Assembly (NCBI GenBank): GCA_036679405.1 | Contig: JAVBVZ010000037.1 | Location: forward strand, 21,230 to 85,229 | Length of the DNA: 64,000 bases | Reading direction: 5' to 3' | Source of the DNA: JAEYKI01 sp036679405 | Lineage (GTDB): Bacteria; Bacillota; Clostridia; Christensenellales; Christensenellaceae | In this document: positions 17,327-25,167 of the stretch, in pieces | Position numbering within the stretch: position 1 is the first letter of the stretch | How the letters are laid out: every line of letters begins with the position of its first letter | Position numbers and translations under genes: made by a program | Notes under the pieces: generated by a model | Databases searched by the model: none | Seen by the model: only the letters and a program-made list of their open reading frames with translations | What the model was told of the DNA's origin: nothing

Positions 17327-18481
17327 TCAGCTTTCCTGCAAAATTTCAAGCTCTCTTAATTGGCCCAAAACCGCGCTCAGATCACCTTTTGCCGTTTTTT
17401 CATCCGTTTCATACTCGTCCAAAACGGATTGGAGGACATCTTCTTCGGAAACCGGCTGTTCCATCTGCTTCCATATAAAAGCAGCCACTTCGTTTAATAC
17501 GATCGCGCCCTCAAAGTTTTTTATATTTCTTCCGGTAGGCATGACTACCCATTCGTCCATTACATTCTTCAAGAGAAATCCTTCCTTGATCTTCATATCT
17601 GGCTGCTCCTTTTCCAATCGATCGATTTCATCATCAAACAATATCCTGCGCATCACCTCGGCGCTTGAGGGATCAGGCAGGCAAAAAAAACGGTAACACG
17701 GAACGCGCCCGGATATCTGCCGGATCGTCTTTAAAACTTCAAACTTGGCCGTATCGTCCCACATTGGAATCAGGCACTGTTGGGCCAACAGCTTAAAGGC
17801 CTGTTTGCTGTTCAGCTTGCGCACAAGATTGCGTTTTCCTCTCCGCACTTCTACGATTGCCGACACGGGATATTCTTTTTGTAAAAAAACCCGTTCCTTG
17901 CCGTCCCAGGGTACGCCGGATGCATATAACGCTTCATCCCGCATATGCAAAAAAGGCCGGTCACCGCTTAACATATCCGCTCCCAAACATTTTTCCCACA
18001 AAGCGGCCTGCGTGCTTTTTCCCGTTCCGGCCGGCGCCGAAAAAAGCACCGCCCGCCCGTTCAGGCATACGCAAGAAGCATGTATCCCCAGCCCATGATC
18101 TGCTGCCATGCGGCATTCCGCGGCCAGCCTCAGCAATTTTATAAAATTTTCCTGTAATACGCCTCTGTTTGAATTCTGTCCCGCCTCAACATATCCTTGC
18201 AGTTTCTCATAGTTATCCGACGCTTCAAGGCTACAGCGGTTTTTCGTATCTGTACTCAAAAAAAGCCATCTTCCCCCACCCAGATCGGCAATTCTGACTC
18301 CCATTCCTTCCGATACATAAGTCGATCCGGTATATTCAGGCAAGATGCCAAAATACAGCTCAAGAAACGCATCACAGCTGTAAGGTATTTTGCTTTTAAA
18401 AAAAGATAACGGGCTGTCCAGTAAAAAATCACTCTTATCCAACACCCGCAAACAATATCCGGCAAAAAAGAATTTTTGCAT
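17327..18481 (-). CDS. HPr-kinase-like protein fused to a PqqD-like domain
   Basis: 384 residues in two parts. Residues about 125-270 form an HprK/PEP-carboxykinase-like nucleotide-binding core, with GIHAS, the P-loop SAPAGTGKSTQAALW (148-162) and the acidic LSGDRP. Residues about 297-384 form a PqqD-like RiPP recognition element (MKIKEGFLLKNV to LRELEIL). In lasso-peptide clusters a separate HprK homologue phosphorylates the precursor and a separate PqqD-like protein binds the leader; here both are on one chain. The inferred role is leader-guided phosphorylation of the core peptide. The ATG at 18481 has GGGAAGG rather far upstream (15 bases). The radical SAM gene starts 13 bases after the stop. 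Confidence 0.75.
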   Translation of the reverse strand: MQKFFFAGYCLRVLDKSDFLLDSPLSFFKSKIPYSCDAFLELYFGILPEYTGSTYVSEGMGVRIADLGGGRWLFLSTDTKNRCSLEASDNYEKLQGYVEAGQNSNRGVLQENFIKLLRLAAECRMAADHGLGIHASCVCLNGRAVLFSAPAGTGKSTQAALWEKCLGADMLSGDRPFLHMRDEALYASGVPWDGKERVFLQKEYPVSAIVEVRRGKRNLVRKLNSKQAFKLLAQQCLIPMWDDTAKFEVLKTIRQISGRVPCYRFFCLPDPSSAEVMRRILFDDEIDRLEKEQPDMKIKEGFLLKNVMDEWVVMPTGRNIKNFEGAIVLNEVAAFIWKQMEQPVSEEDVLQSVLDEYETDEKTAKGDLSAVLGQLRELEILQES

Positions 18482-18616
18482 TATATATGTTATGTACCTT
18501 CCCTTTCGTCAGCAAAATACCATATTTTATCCAAAGCGCATTATAAAATAATTATGAAGAACTGTAAATATGATTTTGTTTAAATCACTATTCTTTTGCC
18601 TTAAATGTACGAAATG

Positions 18617-19072
18617 TTATTTGTGCCGCACCGACCTGCCCAACCGCTTTGCAAAAACCAAAATCTTCAGGATATGCTTTTTTATAAAAGATTTAAAATG
18701 ATAAAGAGGCGTAACACGAAAAATCTTATTTTTCCGCCGGACCTGCCGGGCGATTCCAATGATATCGGATGTCAAAAAAGGCCCTTCGCATGTTTTTTGT
18801 GCATCTCCCCGGTAATACAAAAAATCGCTGCGGCACTTCACCACCCTATGCAGCAGGCAGTGTTCTCCCGCCTGCGTCAGAAGGATGTCTCCTTTTACAG
18901 GTTTACGCTCCAATGGAACAATAAATACGCTGTCGCGCATATCCCGCAACGTCGGTGCCATGCTTTCGCCCGTTACAGTAAGCCAAAACCCCTGCCGGGC
19001 GGCAATTTTTTCCCGCATTTGCGGTACAAGTACTTTTGGATCTCCAATATGAACCATACAATCCCATTCCAC
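18617..19072 (-). CDS. S24/S26-family signal peptidase-like protein
   Basis: 151 residues. The catalytic Ser lies in VTGESMAPTLRD, and the second conserved box is KGDILLTQAG followed by LLHRVVKC. A His in HRVV where bacterial type I peptidases carry Lys points to the S26B (SipW/ER) branch. No clear membrane segment flanks it, unusual for a signal peptidase, so it may cut the leader peptide in the cytoplasm or at the exporter. The start is uncertain: GTG at 19072, or the ATG at 19057. First gene of the locus, separated from the kinase-like gene by 135 bases. Leader-peptidase function is inferred from context. Confidence 0.65.
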   Translation of the reverse strand: MEWDCMVHIGDPKVLVPQMREKIAARQGFWLTVTGESMAPTLRDMRDSVFIVPLERKPVKGDILLTQAGEHCLLHRVVKCRSDFLYYRGDAQKTCEGPFLTSDIIGIARQVRRKNKIFRVTPLYHFKSFIKKHILKILVFAKRLGRSVRHK

Positions 19073-19215
19073 TTACAGCAAATCTCTTTTCCTTTGCTAT
19101 TTTAGCATGCTCCGCGCCGTTCGAACAGGCTTTCGCTGTTTAAAAATAAATTAAAAGGGGACGCTTTACACTGATTCTAGGCATCCCCCTTCATCTTAAA
19201 AAATTATTTGTCCTC

Positions 19216-20064
19216 TTACTCTGCAATTACTTTTCTGAGCCAGGCCACACTGTTTGCAATGTTTTCATCGCTGCCGTTGCATTCAATGGAAACATCTCCC
19301 TCCCAGCCAGTTTCTTTCCAGTAATGAATGCAATCACGTATATTCTCCGCATTCACGCCCTGCCCTATGTAGACCGGCGAACAGGGAATTCCCGTTTCCT
19401 CGCCGCGAACAGCCGCAGCGAGGCCTGCGTCAACATCTTTTATATGAGAAGAAACAACATATTTTCCCAGGAACTTGAGGTATTCAAGCGGCGTATGTCC
19501 CTGTATGAACGTATTTCCCGTATCAAAATTCACGCGCAGATATTCGCTTTCAAAATGCTTCATCAGTCTCATCATAAATTCAGGATCGCCGGTATACGGC
19601 CCATGCGGTTCCACGCAAACGATAATGTTATAATCCTCAGCCCATTTGAGTATCTCGGTATAATTCATCACCGTGATTTTATAAACTTCGTCCCGCGGGA
19701 TATCCAGTTCTTTCCCCGAATCCGTGCTGTCCACTTTGGGGCAGCCCAGATCATGCGCAAACCGGATTGACTGGCAGCAATACTGAACCCCGTAAAAAGC
19801 ACCGCGCGGTCCCATCATAGGATAAGACCCGTCTACCATTGAAATACGGACACCGGCTTTTTCAAGCATCCGGCGAATCTCCATTGGATTCTGTTCGGTA
19901 GAGAGGCTGGGTTCGTACCCCATTGCACTGATAAAATAATTTCCGTGGATCATTCCCGCCTCAATATGCTCCAATTTATGAAGCACAGCGGAAGCCAGTG
20001 CCTGATCAAACCCTCCCGACCGCTCTCTCCAGTTATCCGCATGCATGCCAAGATGAATTGCCAT
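19216..20064 (-). CDS. Sugar phosphate isomerase/epimerase family protein
   Basis: A 282-residue xylose-isomerase-like TIM barrel. Likely metal ligands are the acidic and His residues in VCVEPHGPYTG, RVNFDTGNTFI, VVSSHIKDVD and SIECNG at the C-terminal ends of the strands. The family includes tagatose/psicose epimerases, inosose dehydratases and hydroxypyruvate isomerases, so the substrate cannot be named. AGGAGG precedes the ATG closely. Monocistronic: an imperfect GGGGATGC/GCGTCCCC hairpin with a T run at about 19157-19190 follows it. Confidence 0.8.
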   Translation of the reverse strand: MAIHLGMHADNWRERSGGFDQALASAVLHKLEHIEAGMIHGNYFISAMGYEPSLSTEQNPMEIRRMLEKAGVRISMVDGSYPMMGPRGAFYGVQYCCQSIRFAHDLGCPKVDSTDSGKELDIPRDEVYKITVMNYTEILKWAEDYNIIVCVEPHGPYTGDPEFMMRLMKHFESEYLRVNFDTGNTFIQGHTPLEYLKFLGKYVVSSHIKDVDAGLAAAVRGEETGIPCSPVYIGQGVNAENIRDCIHYWKETGWEGDVSIECNGSDENIANSVAWLRKVIAE

Positions 20065-20273
20065 TTTTCATTCCTCCTTATTTTATTTTATTAAATGGAT
20101 ATATAATCGCTTAACCGTTTAAGTTGTTTATATTTAAAATTCGACAGCTTTTGTAAAATTCCTTTTTTTCTAAAAAAATACCGGGAAGGCTTGCCGGGCT
20201 TCCCTGTTCTCTTGGCCATATTATTGTAAACGGCCCATAAATGTTCTATACTTAAAAAAAGGGGGCGATTTTA

Positions 20274-20618
20274 TTGAAAGTAGCAAAAAACGAACAAATA
20301 GACCAGGTCCGCGAGCACATGAGGGACGGAGACGGTTGCGCCGTTCTGCACCATATTCTCGTGGAAGACGCCCTGCCCGGCAACTGCAGGCTTTTTTCCC
20401 GAATCACGCTTATGCCGGGATGCTCCATCGGAGAACACGAGCATATGGATGAAACGGAAATATTTTATATCCTTTCCGGCCGTGCACAAATGACAGACAA
20501 CGGAAAACCGATCGAGCTTGAAGCCGGCGATTCCTGCCTGACAACAAAGGGCAGCCATTCTATCCGCTGCCTGGGCGAAGAACCGCTGGAAATTCTTGCG
20601 GTGATCATAAGAGGCTGA
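20274..20618 (+). CDS. Small cupin-domain protein
   Basis: 114 residues with both cupin motifs: GCSIGEHEHMDETEIFYILSG (motif 1, metal-binding His, His, Glu) and ELEAGDSCLTTKGSHSIRC (motif 2, His). The start is TTG at 20274, seven bases after GGGGGCG. A single-domain metal-binding cupin of this size may bind a sugar, act as an isomerase or sense a small ligand. The Fe-S protein gene starts three bases after the stop, so the two are co-translated. Confidence 0.78.
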   Translation: MKVAKNEQIDQVREHMRDGDGCAVLHHILVEDALPGNCRLFSRITLMPGCSIGEHEHMDETEIFYILSGRAQMTDNGKPIELEAGDSCLTTKGSHSIRCLGEEPLEILAVIIRG

Positions 20619-20621
20619 AAA

Positions 20622-21275
20622 ATGCTGAACGAATTCATATCAGGCCTCGGAATCCAGCACTACGGCATGGCAAAAATTCCGGCGGAATACCGGCCGTTTA
20701 AACATCTTCCCTATGCCGTCAGCCTGGGGATCCCGCTTTCCAAAACAGTAGTTTCTTCTATCCGCAGCGGGCCTACCCATACCTATTTCCATCATTACCG
20801 TACAACCAATGCATATTTGGATAACGCGGCAATCCGGCTGATGCTTTTTATAGAAAATCAGGGCTACAACGCCGTATACGTACCAGCCTCCCAAACAGTC
20901 GATCAAACAGGCATCCGGGGGCTTTTTTCGCACAAAATGGCAGCTACCCTGGCAGGCCTTGGGGGGATCGGTCAAAATGCGCTTTTCCTTTCAAACGAAT
21001 ACGGCCCGGCCCTCCGCCTTTCCACCGTCCTGACCGATTATCCGCTTCAAACCGGTTTTATGGAAATAAACCCCTGCACAAACTGCGGAATCTGTGTCAA
21101 AGCATGCCCCTCCGGCGCGCTCACCGGCACACAATGGTATCCCGGTATTGCACGCGAAGAGCTTGTAGACGCCCGCAAATGCAGCGTCTATATGAAAAAG
21201 GCCTACCAAACCATCGGCCGCGGCGCTGTATGCGGCATCTGCATGGCGGTATGCCCTCTGTGTAAAACCTGCTGA
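20622..21275 (+). CDS. Double 4Fe-4S protein related to epoxyqueuosine reductase
   Basis: 217 residues. A ferredoxin-like pair of clusters is encoded by NPCTNCGICVKACPSGALTG and the later AVCGICMAVCPLCKTC. The N-terminal part (HYRTTNAYLDNAAIRL, TVDQTGIRGLFSHKMAATLAGLGGIGQNAL) resembles QueG and reductive-dehalogenase-like proteins, with the family's LAGLGGIG motif. It is shorter than true QueG (about 350 residues) and lacks the HEAT repeats, so queuosine synthesis is unlikely. Paired with the upstream cupin gene. Confidence 0.75.
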   Translation: MLNEFISGLGIQHYGMAKIPAEYRPFKHLPYAVSLGIPLSKTVVSSIRSGPTHTYFHHYRTTNAYLDNAAIRLMLFIENQGYNAVYVPASQTVDQTGIRGLFSHKMAATLAGLGGIGQNALFLSNEYGPALRLSTVLTDYPLQTGFMEINPCTNCGICVKACPSGALTGTQWYPGIAREELVDARKCSVYMKKAYQTIGRGAVCGICMAVCPLCKTC

Positions 21276-21289
21276 GTTTGTGATCTTGC

Positions 21290-21547
21290 TTATTCTTCCT
21301 GCAAAACCTCCATTGCATGGTCGTAATCTTTTTTATTTACATATACATAATACAAATTCATATATTCGGTCCGCTTATCCATGTCGTTGACCATAGACCT
21401 GGAAAAACTGGTCGCGCCGCCCATACCAAACCGGCTCATGGCACGGATATCATAAGGGATATGTGCGGCCGCAAGCTTTTTGCGCACCTCTGTATATTCT
21501 TTTACCGAAGGTCCCATAAACACTTCTTTGCGTTTAAAAAACAGCAT
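21290..21547 (-). CDS. Small conserved protein, DUF2007-like
   Basis: 85 residues, basic N-terminus and no membrane segment. SVKEYTEVRKKLAAAHIPYDIRA followed by YYVYVNKKDYDHAMEVLQ resembles the ferredoxin-fold putative signal-transducing domain (DUF2007), which has the same strand-helix-strand rhythm. AAAGGG lies six bases before the ATG. It converges on the Fe-S protein gene with 14 bases between stops. Function unknown. Confidence 0.55.
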   Translation of the reverse strand: MLFFKRKEVFMGPSVKEYTEVRKKLAAAHIPYDIRAMSRFGMGGATSFSRSMVNDMDKRTEYMNLYYVYVNKKDYDHAMEVLQEE

Positions 21548-21727
21548 CGTGTACCCTTTCTTGGCATATACATAAATTTTTTAAGTTGTCTGCCCGGATA
21601 TATTTATCATAATATATAATGGTGTTTTTTGCAATTCTTCTGTATAAGCGCCTCTATTTTCAGGATGGCTGCAAAAAAACCGTTTCTGCCCTGTGCTTCA
21701 TTTTTGCAACGTTCACGTTAGTTCGCG

Positions 21728-21756
21728 TTGCATTTTTGGACCAAAAGTAGTATGAT
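21728..21756 (+). promoter_or_regulatory. Promoter upstream of dinB
   Basis: TTGCAT and TATGAT are 17 bases apart. The -35 overlaps the right arm of an inverted repeat, TGCAACG...CGTTGCA (about 21704-21732), that could be an operator. No clostridial LexA box (GAAC...GTTC) is seen. The rest of the 350-base gap before dinB holds nothing else I recognise. Confidence 0.5.
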
Positions 21757-21898
21757 TATACTACGGAAGAAACAATTACGCCGGATTAAAAACCCGTCCC
21801 CCGGTTTTTTCAAACACGGCGCTTATTCTGCCCGGTATTTTTGCAAGATGCCGGGATGCTGTAAACAATATATATAAATACCTGCCAAAGCAAATGAT

Positions 21899-23155
21899 AT
21901 GAAAAACAATCCTGCCCCAAAAGAACGAATCATATTTCATATAGACTGCAACGCCTTTTATGCCAGTGTGGAAGAAGTCTCCCATCCTGAATTTAAAAAG
22001 GTTCCCATGGCCATCTGCGGGGATCCCGAAAGCCGCCGCGGAATCATACTCGCAAAAAATCAGATTGCAAAAAACTTTGGCGTCAAGACGGCCGAAACAA
22101 TCTGGCAGGCGAAAAAAAAATGCCCTTCCCTGGTTTTAAGGCCCGCAAGGCACCATGTATACCGGCAATACTGTGAACAGATTAATGCTATCTATGAGCA
22201 ATATACCGACAGAGTGGAACGTTTCGGTATAGATGAAAGCTATCTTGACCTGACCGAAAGCCTTCATCTGTTTGGAGGCGATGCTTTAAAGCTCGCCCAT
22301 GATATCCGCATGCGCGTTGCGCGCGAAACCGGCATCACTGTCTCTGTGGGCGTCTCTTTCAATAAAATATTTGCCAAATTGGCCAGCGACATGAAAAAGC
22401 CCAATGCGGTAACCCTTATTTCACACGACAACTATAGAAAGGTCGCCTGGCCGCTGCCTTCCTCCGCTCTTTTAATGGTTGGAAAATCTACCGAAAAAGC
22501 TTTGCAGAATATGTATATCCATACCATAGGCGACCTTGCCCACGCCCATCCCGCCGCTCTTAAGAAACGTCTTGGAAAATCCGGCGAGCTCCTCCATATA
22601 TATGCCAACGGACTGGATGACAGCCGTGTCCTTTGCATAGGCGATTCGCTACCTCCCCATTCCGTCGGCAACGGGATCACGTTCAGGCGGGATCTGGTTT
22701 CCGCCAAAGACATCCAAACGGCGTTGACCGCGCTTGCAGACAGGGTTGCTTCCCGTTTGCGCAAAGCCAATATGAAATGTGCAACGCTGCAACTCACTAT
22801 TAAAGATACCAATCTCAAGGTTATAACCCGGCAAAGGCCTGCCCCTTTTCCCCTTTGGTTGTCTTCAGATATCGCAGCGGAAGCCTTTGAAATCCTGCAA
22901 TCTTCCTGGAAGATCGGCGTTCCGATACGCATGATGGCCGTGACCGGGCAAAACCTTATTCCTTCGGGCGAAGCTAAAGAACAGCTTTCTTTTTTTCTTC
23001 AGGACGAGCAAATGAAAAGCCGCAATAAACGGGAAAAAATAGAACAAACGGTCGATCATATCCGTGATCTTTTCGGCAGCGGCAGCATCCTGCCCGGAAG
23101 CATCCTTCAAAACGGACTGGGCATCTATGAAAAGCATGAAAAAGAAGATGAATGA
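21899..23155 (+). CDS. dinB: DNA polymerase IV (Y-family translesion polymerase)
   Basis: Copies damaged templates. The catalytic metal sites are visible: IFHIDCNAFYASVEEV at the N-terminus and FGIDESYLDLTES with the second acidic pair. GISVSVGVSFNKIFAKLASDMKKP-type sequence (near residue 145) and the little-finger domain toward the C-terminus complete a standard 418-residue enzyme. No beta-clamp motif was identified with certainty. The ATG has no good Shine-Dalgarno sequence, and the transcript has a leader of about 135 bases from the promoter at 21728. Not in an operon with other repair genes. Confidence 0.92.
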   Translation: MKNNPAPKERIIFHIDCNAFYASVEEVSHPEFKKVPMAICGDPESRRGIILAKNQIAKNFGVKTAETIWQAKKKCPSLVLRPARHHVYRQYCEQINAIYEQYTDRVERFGIDESYLDLTESLHLFGGDALKLAHDIRMRVARETGITVSVGVSFNKIFAKLASDMKKPNAVTLISHDNYRKVAWPLPSSALLMVGKSTEKALQNMYIHTIGDLAHAHPAALKKRLGKSGELLHIYANGLDDSRVLCIGDSLPPHSVGNGITFRRDLVSAKDIQTALTALADRVASRLRKANMKCATLQLTIKDTNLKVITRQRPAPFPLWLSSDIAAEAFEILQSSWKIGVPIRMMAVTGQNLIPSGEAKEQLSFFLQDEQMKSRNKREKIEQTVDHIRDLFGSGSILPGSILQNGLGIYEKHEKEDE

Positions 23156-23545
23156 ACAATCCCGAAAAAAGGCGGCTTCTTTGAAACGCGCAACGCATAT
23201 AAAGCCACACCTCCAAGATTTTCTTAGCTTCTCGGATACGCTTGGCCCTTTGCATTGCTTCTTTGGACGGCTTGTAGTATAGTAGGTGAATAAGGGAGCC
23301 GTATGCTCCCTTTTCGAAGCAGATACGGCGGTTCCGGTTGCGGACTTTCTTGATTCGGTATCGGATTTCTCCCCTGCTTCTTTTGATAAGCAAAAGGCGC
23401 CTTGGGTGCCTTTTGCGCTTGTGCGCTCCCTCTTTTCTCCCGGTCCGGCAGCGCATGCAGGGCTTTTATTAAATTGATATAGGATTCGCGGGAAAAATAT
23501 GTTATTCTTTAAATATATAAACTTTATAAATTATTGGAGAAATAT
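23156..23545. other. 390-base intergenic region with two strong hairpins
   Basis: No convincing gene is seen. AAGGGAGC-cgtat-GCTCCCTT at 23293-23313 is a perfect 8-bp stem, and GCAAAAGGC...GCCTTTTGC at 23390-23416 a perfect 9-bp stem. Neither is followed by a long T run, though the first may end the dinB transcript. Minus-strand reading frames here have basic, low-complexity translations and lack ribosome binding sites. An AT-rich promoter-like stretch precedes the deacetylase gene. Confidence 0.4.
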
Positions 23546-24541
23546 ATGAGCAGACAAATAAAACGCAAAAGAGGTTCCGCAGCGCTTGCGGTCATATCCA
23601 TTGTTCTCATCATCGGGTTGAGCGTTTTTTCAGTTTCGCAGGTTTTAAGGGCAGGCGCCCTTTCCAAAGACCTAGAACAGACGCAGGCCGACAGCGAACA
23701 AATAAAAACCGATCTTGCCGCCCTGCAAAGTCAGAACGATACTCTTAAGAGCGACAATGATTCACTTAAAAGCCAGCTTCAGTCCCTGCAGGATGCATAC
23801 AGTGAACTTGAAAATCAATCGTCTGCCAGCCAGACCTCCGTACAGGATGACACTGCAGGCAGCGACACAGGCAGCGGCAACAGCGGAGAAAAGGTCGCCT
23901 ACCTCACATTTGACGACGGCCCTTCAAAAGTTACTTCCGATCTGCTAAGCGTACTGGATGATCTGGACGTAAAAGCAACCTTCTTCGTCTCCTTTGCAGG
24001 TTCGGACTCAGCTGAAAAAAGAGCCCTTTTGAAACAGGAATCCGACGCCGGACACGTAGTCGGCGTACACACATGGACGCATGATTATTATACGATCTAT
24101 GCAAACGAAGAAAATTTTCTTGAAGACTTCAACAAAATGAAAGAAGTAATTACGGAATCCACCGGAAAAACGCCTAACGTCTGCAGATTTCCGGGGGGCG
24201 CAAGCAACACCGTTTCCATTACCGCTTCGGGCGGAGAAATCATCATGCCCCAGCTTGCCAAACTTGTCCAGGATATGGGCTTCCAGTTTTTTGACTGGAA
24301 CGCAGGCGGCTATGATGCCGAGAAACCTTATCCCACAGCAAGCGAACTCGCTTCCAAGGTGATCAACGACGCGGAAGGCCGGGATACGGTGGTCATTTTG
24401 CTGCACGACACACACGATTTTACCGTAGATGCTGTACCGGAGATCGTAAACGAGCTTCGCAGCCAGGGATATACCTTTAAAACGCTGACGCCCGACTCGC
24501 CTGCGGTCCAGCAGGCCTTTGCGCAGGGTAAAAATAGCTGA
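23546..24541 (+). CDS. Membrane-anchored polysaccharide deacetylase
   Basis: 331 residues acting outside the membrane. An N-terminal segment (about residues 10-32) anchors it. Residues about 35-95 form a heptad-rich coiled coil (DLEQTQADSEQIKTDLAALQ onward), then a Ser/Gly linker. The NodB domain begins at VAYLTFDDGPSK, with the catalytic Asp and metal Asp, continues with VGVHTWTHDYY (two metal-binding His) and RFPGGASN, and ends with VILLHDTHDF. It removes N-acetyl groups from peptidoglycan or another glycan; which one is unknown. The ATG at 23546 follows GGAGAAATAT; an in-frame TTG lies four codons upstream. Confidence 0.87.
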   Translation: MSRQIKRKRGSAALAVISIVLIIGLSVFSVSQVLRAGALSKDLEQTQADSEQIKTDLAALQSQNDTLKSDNDSLKSQLQSLQDAYSELENQSSASQTSVQDDTAGSDTGSGNSGEKVAYLTFDDGPSKVTSDLLSVLDDLDVKATFFVSFAGSDSAEKRALLKQESDAGHVVGVHTWTHDYYTIYANEENFLEDFNKMKEVITESTGKTPNVCRFPGGASNTVSITASGGEIIMPQLAKLVQDMGFQFFDWNAGGYDAEKPYPTASELASKVINDAEGRDTVVILLHDTHDFTVDAVPEIVNELRSQGYTFKTLTPDSPAVQQAFAQGKNS

Positions 24542-24567
24542 CAACGTTTTGCTTTCCATGTACCTAA

Positions 24568-24592
24568 AAGCCTCTTTGAGGCTTTTTTGTTT
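24568..24592 (+). terminator. Terminator of the deacetylase gene
   Basis: AAGCCTC-ttt-GAGGCTT followed by a T run. Confidence 0.85.
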
Positions 24593-24684
24593 TTTCCGGC
24601 ACTTTAAGTTTCTGATTAAGCCATATACATCCGGTTTATATTTAGTTAAATGTTGATTCAACAAATAAAGAAACGGAGAAAAGC

Positions 24685-24954
24685 ATGAAAGACATAACCT
24701 ATTTCAGGCTGTCCCTCTGCCCGTACTGCAGAAGGGCGGAAAAATATATAAAAGAACTTAAGCAGGAAAATCCGCAATACGCAGACATCCATATCAATAT
24801 GATAGATGAAAATAAAAACCGGCATATTTCCGACAAATACGATTACTGGTATGTCCCCTGTTTTTATCTGGGAGGCAAAAAATTGCATGAGGGCGCCGCG
24901 TCCAAAGAAAACATCAAACAGGTGCTGGATGCTGCGCTGCGTTCCGCATGTTGA
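24685..24954 (+). CDS. Glutaredoxin-like protein
   Basis: 89 residues with a thioredoxin fold and the dithiol active site CPYC at 12-15 (RLSLCPYCRRAEKYIKEL). The cis-Pro loop YWYVPCFYLGG is preserved, with an extra Cys directly after the Pro. Acts as a cytoplasmic thiol-disulfide oxidoreductase. Preceded by CGGAGAAAAGC. Stand-alone, followed by its own terminator. Confidence 0.82.
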   Translation: MKDITYFRLSLCPYCRRAEKYIKELKQENPQYADIHINMIDENKNRHISDKYDYWYVPCFYLGGKKLHEGAASKENIKQVLDAALRSAC

Positions 24955-24990
24955 GCAGGCCTGCCAGATAAAATGGTTCCGTCAACTTAA

Positions 24991-25025
24991 AAGGCCCTGT
25001 CACTAAAGTGACATGGCCTTTTTTT
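24991..25025 (+). terminator. Terminator of the glutaredoxin-like gene
   Basis: AAGGCC-ctgtcactaaagtgacat-GGCCTT with an inner GTCAC/GTGAC stem and a run of seven T. Its T run merges into the left copy of the 18-bp repeat. Confidence 0.85.
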
Positions 25026-25038
25026 GCTGGTCGGGGTG
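25021..25038 (+). repeat. 18-bp direct repeat, left copy (candidate att site)
   Basis: TTTTTGCTGGTCGGGGTG at 25021-25038 is identical to 26694-26711. There it spans the end of a terminator and the last eleven bases, including CCA, of the tRNA-Pro gene (minus strand). Sequence beyond the repeat differs on the right side. Integrases commonly recombine at tRNA 3' ends, so this could be an attachment-site duplicate. Confidence 0.5.
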
Positions 25039-25167
25039 GTGATACAGGCTTTATCGCAGAAACCCAATGAAATTAATGGTTTTGAGCAGTTAATAGGCAG
25101 TATTTATAAATATTTTTTAACCAAGAAGATAATGGAACGGTTTAAGCGCCATCCCCTTGTCGTTTAA
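25027..25167 (+). pseudogene. Possible 3' remnant of a truncated gene
   Basis: Starting within the repeat, one plus-strand frame is open for about 45 codons to a TAA at 25165. It reads VIQALSQKPNEINGFEQLIG and then a basic stretch ending HPLVV. It has no ribosome binding site and its composition looks protein-like. It may be the tail of a gene whose 5' part was lost when the flanking repeat formed. No family is recognised, and chance cannot be excluded. Confidence 0.25.

Noticed and set aside
12727..19072. Lasso-peptide gene cluster
   Set aside because: The leader motif, kinase-like protein and nucleotidyltransferase fit, but no asparagine-synthetase-like cyclase and no transglutaminase-like protease are present; a radical SAM/SPASM enzyme is. 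It is therefore described as RiPP-like of unknown class.
22974..23456. Minus-strand 160-codon reading frame after dinB
   Set aside because: Overlaps the dinB C-terminus, very Arg/Lys-rich with no start site. I kept only the hairpins as an observation.
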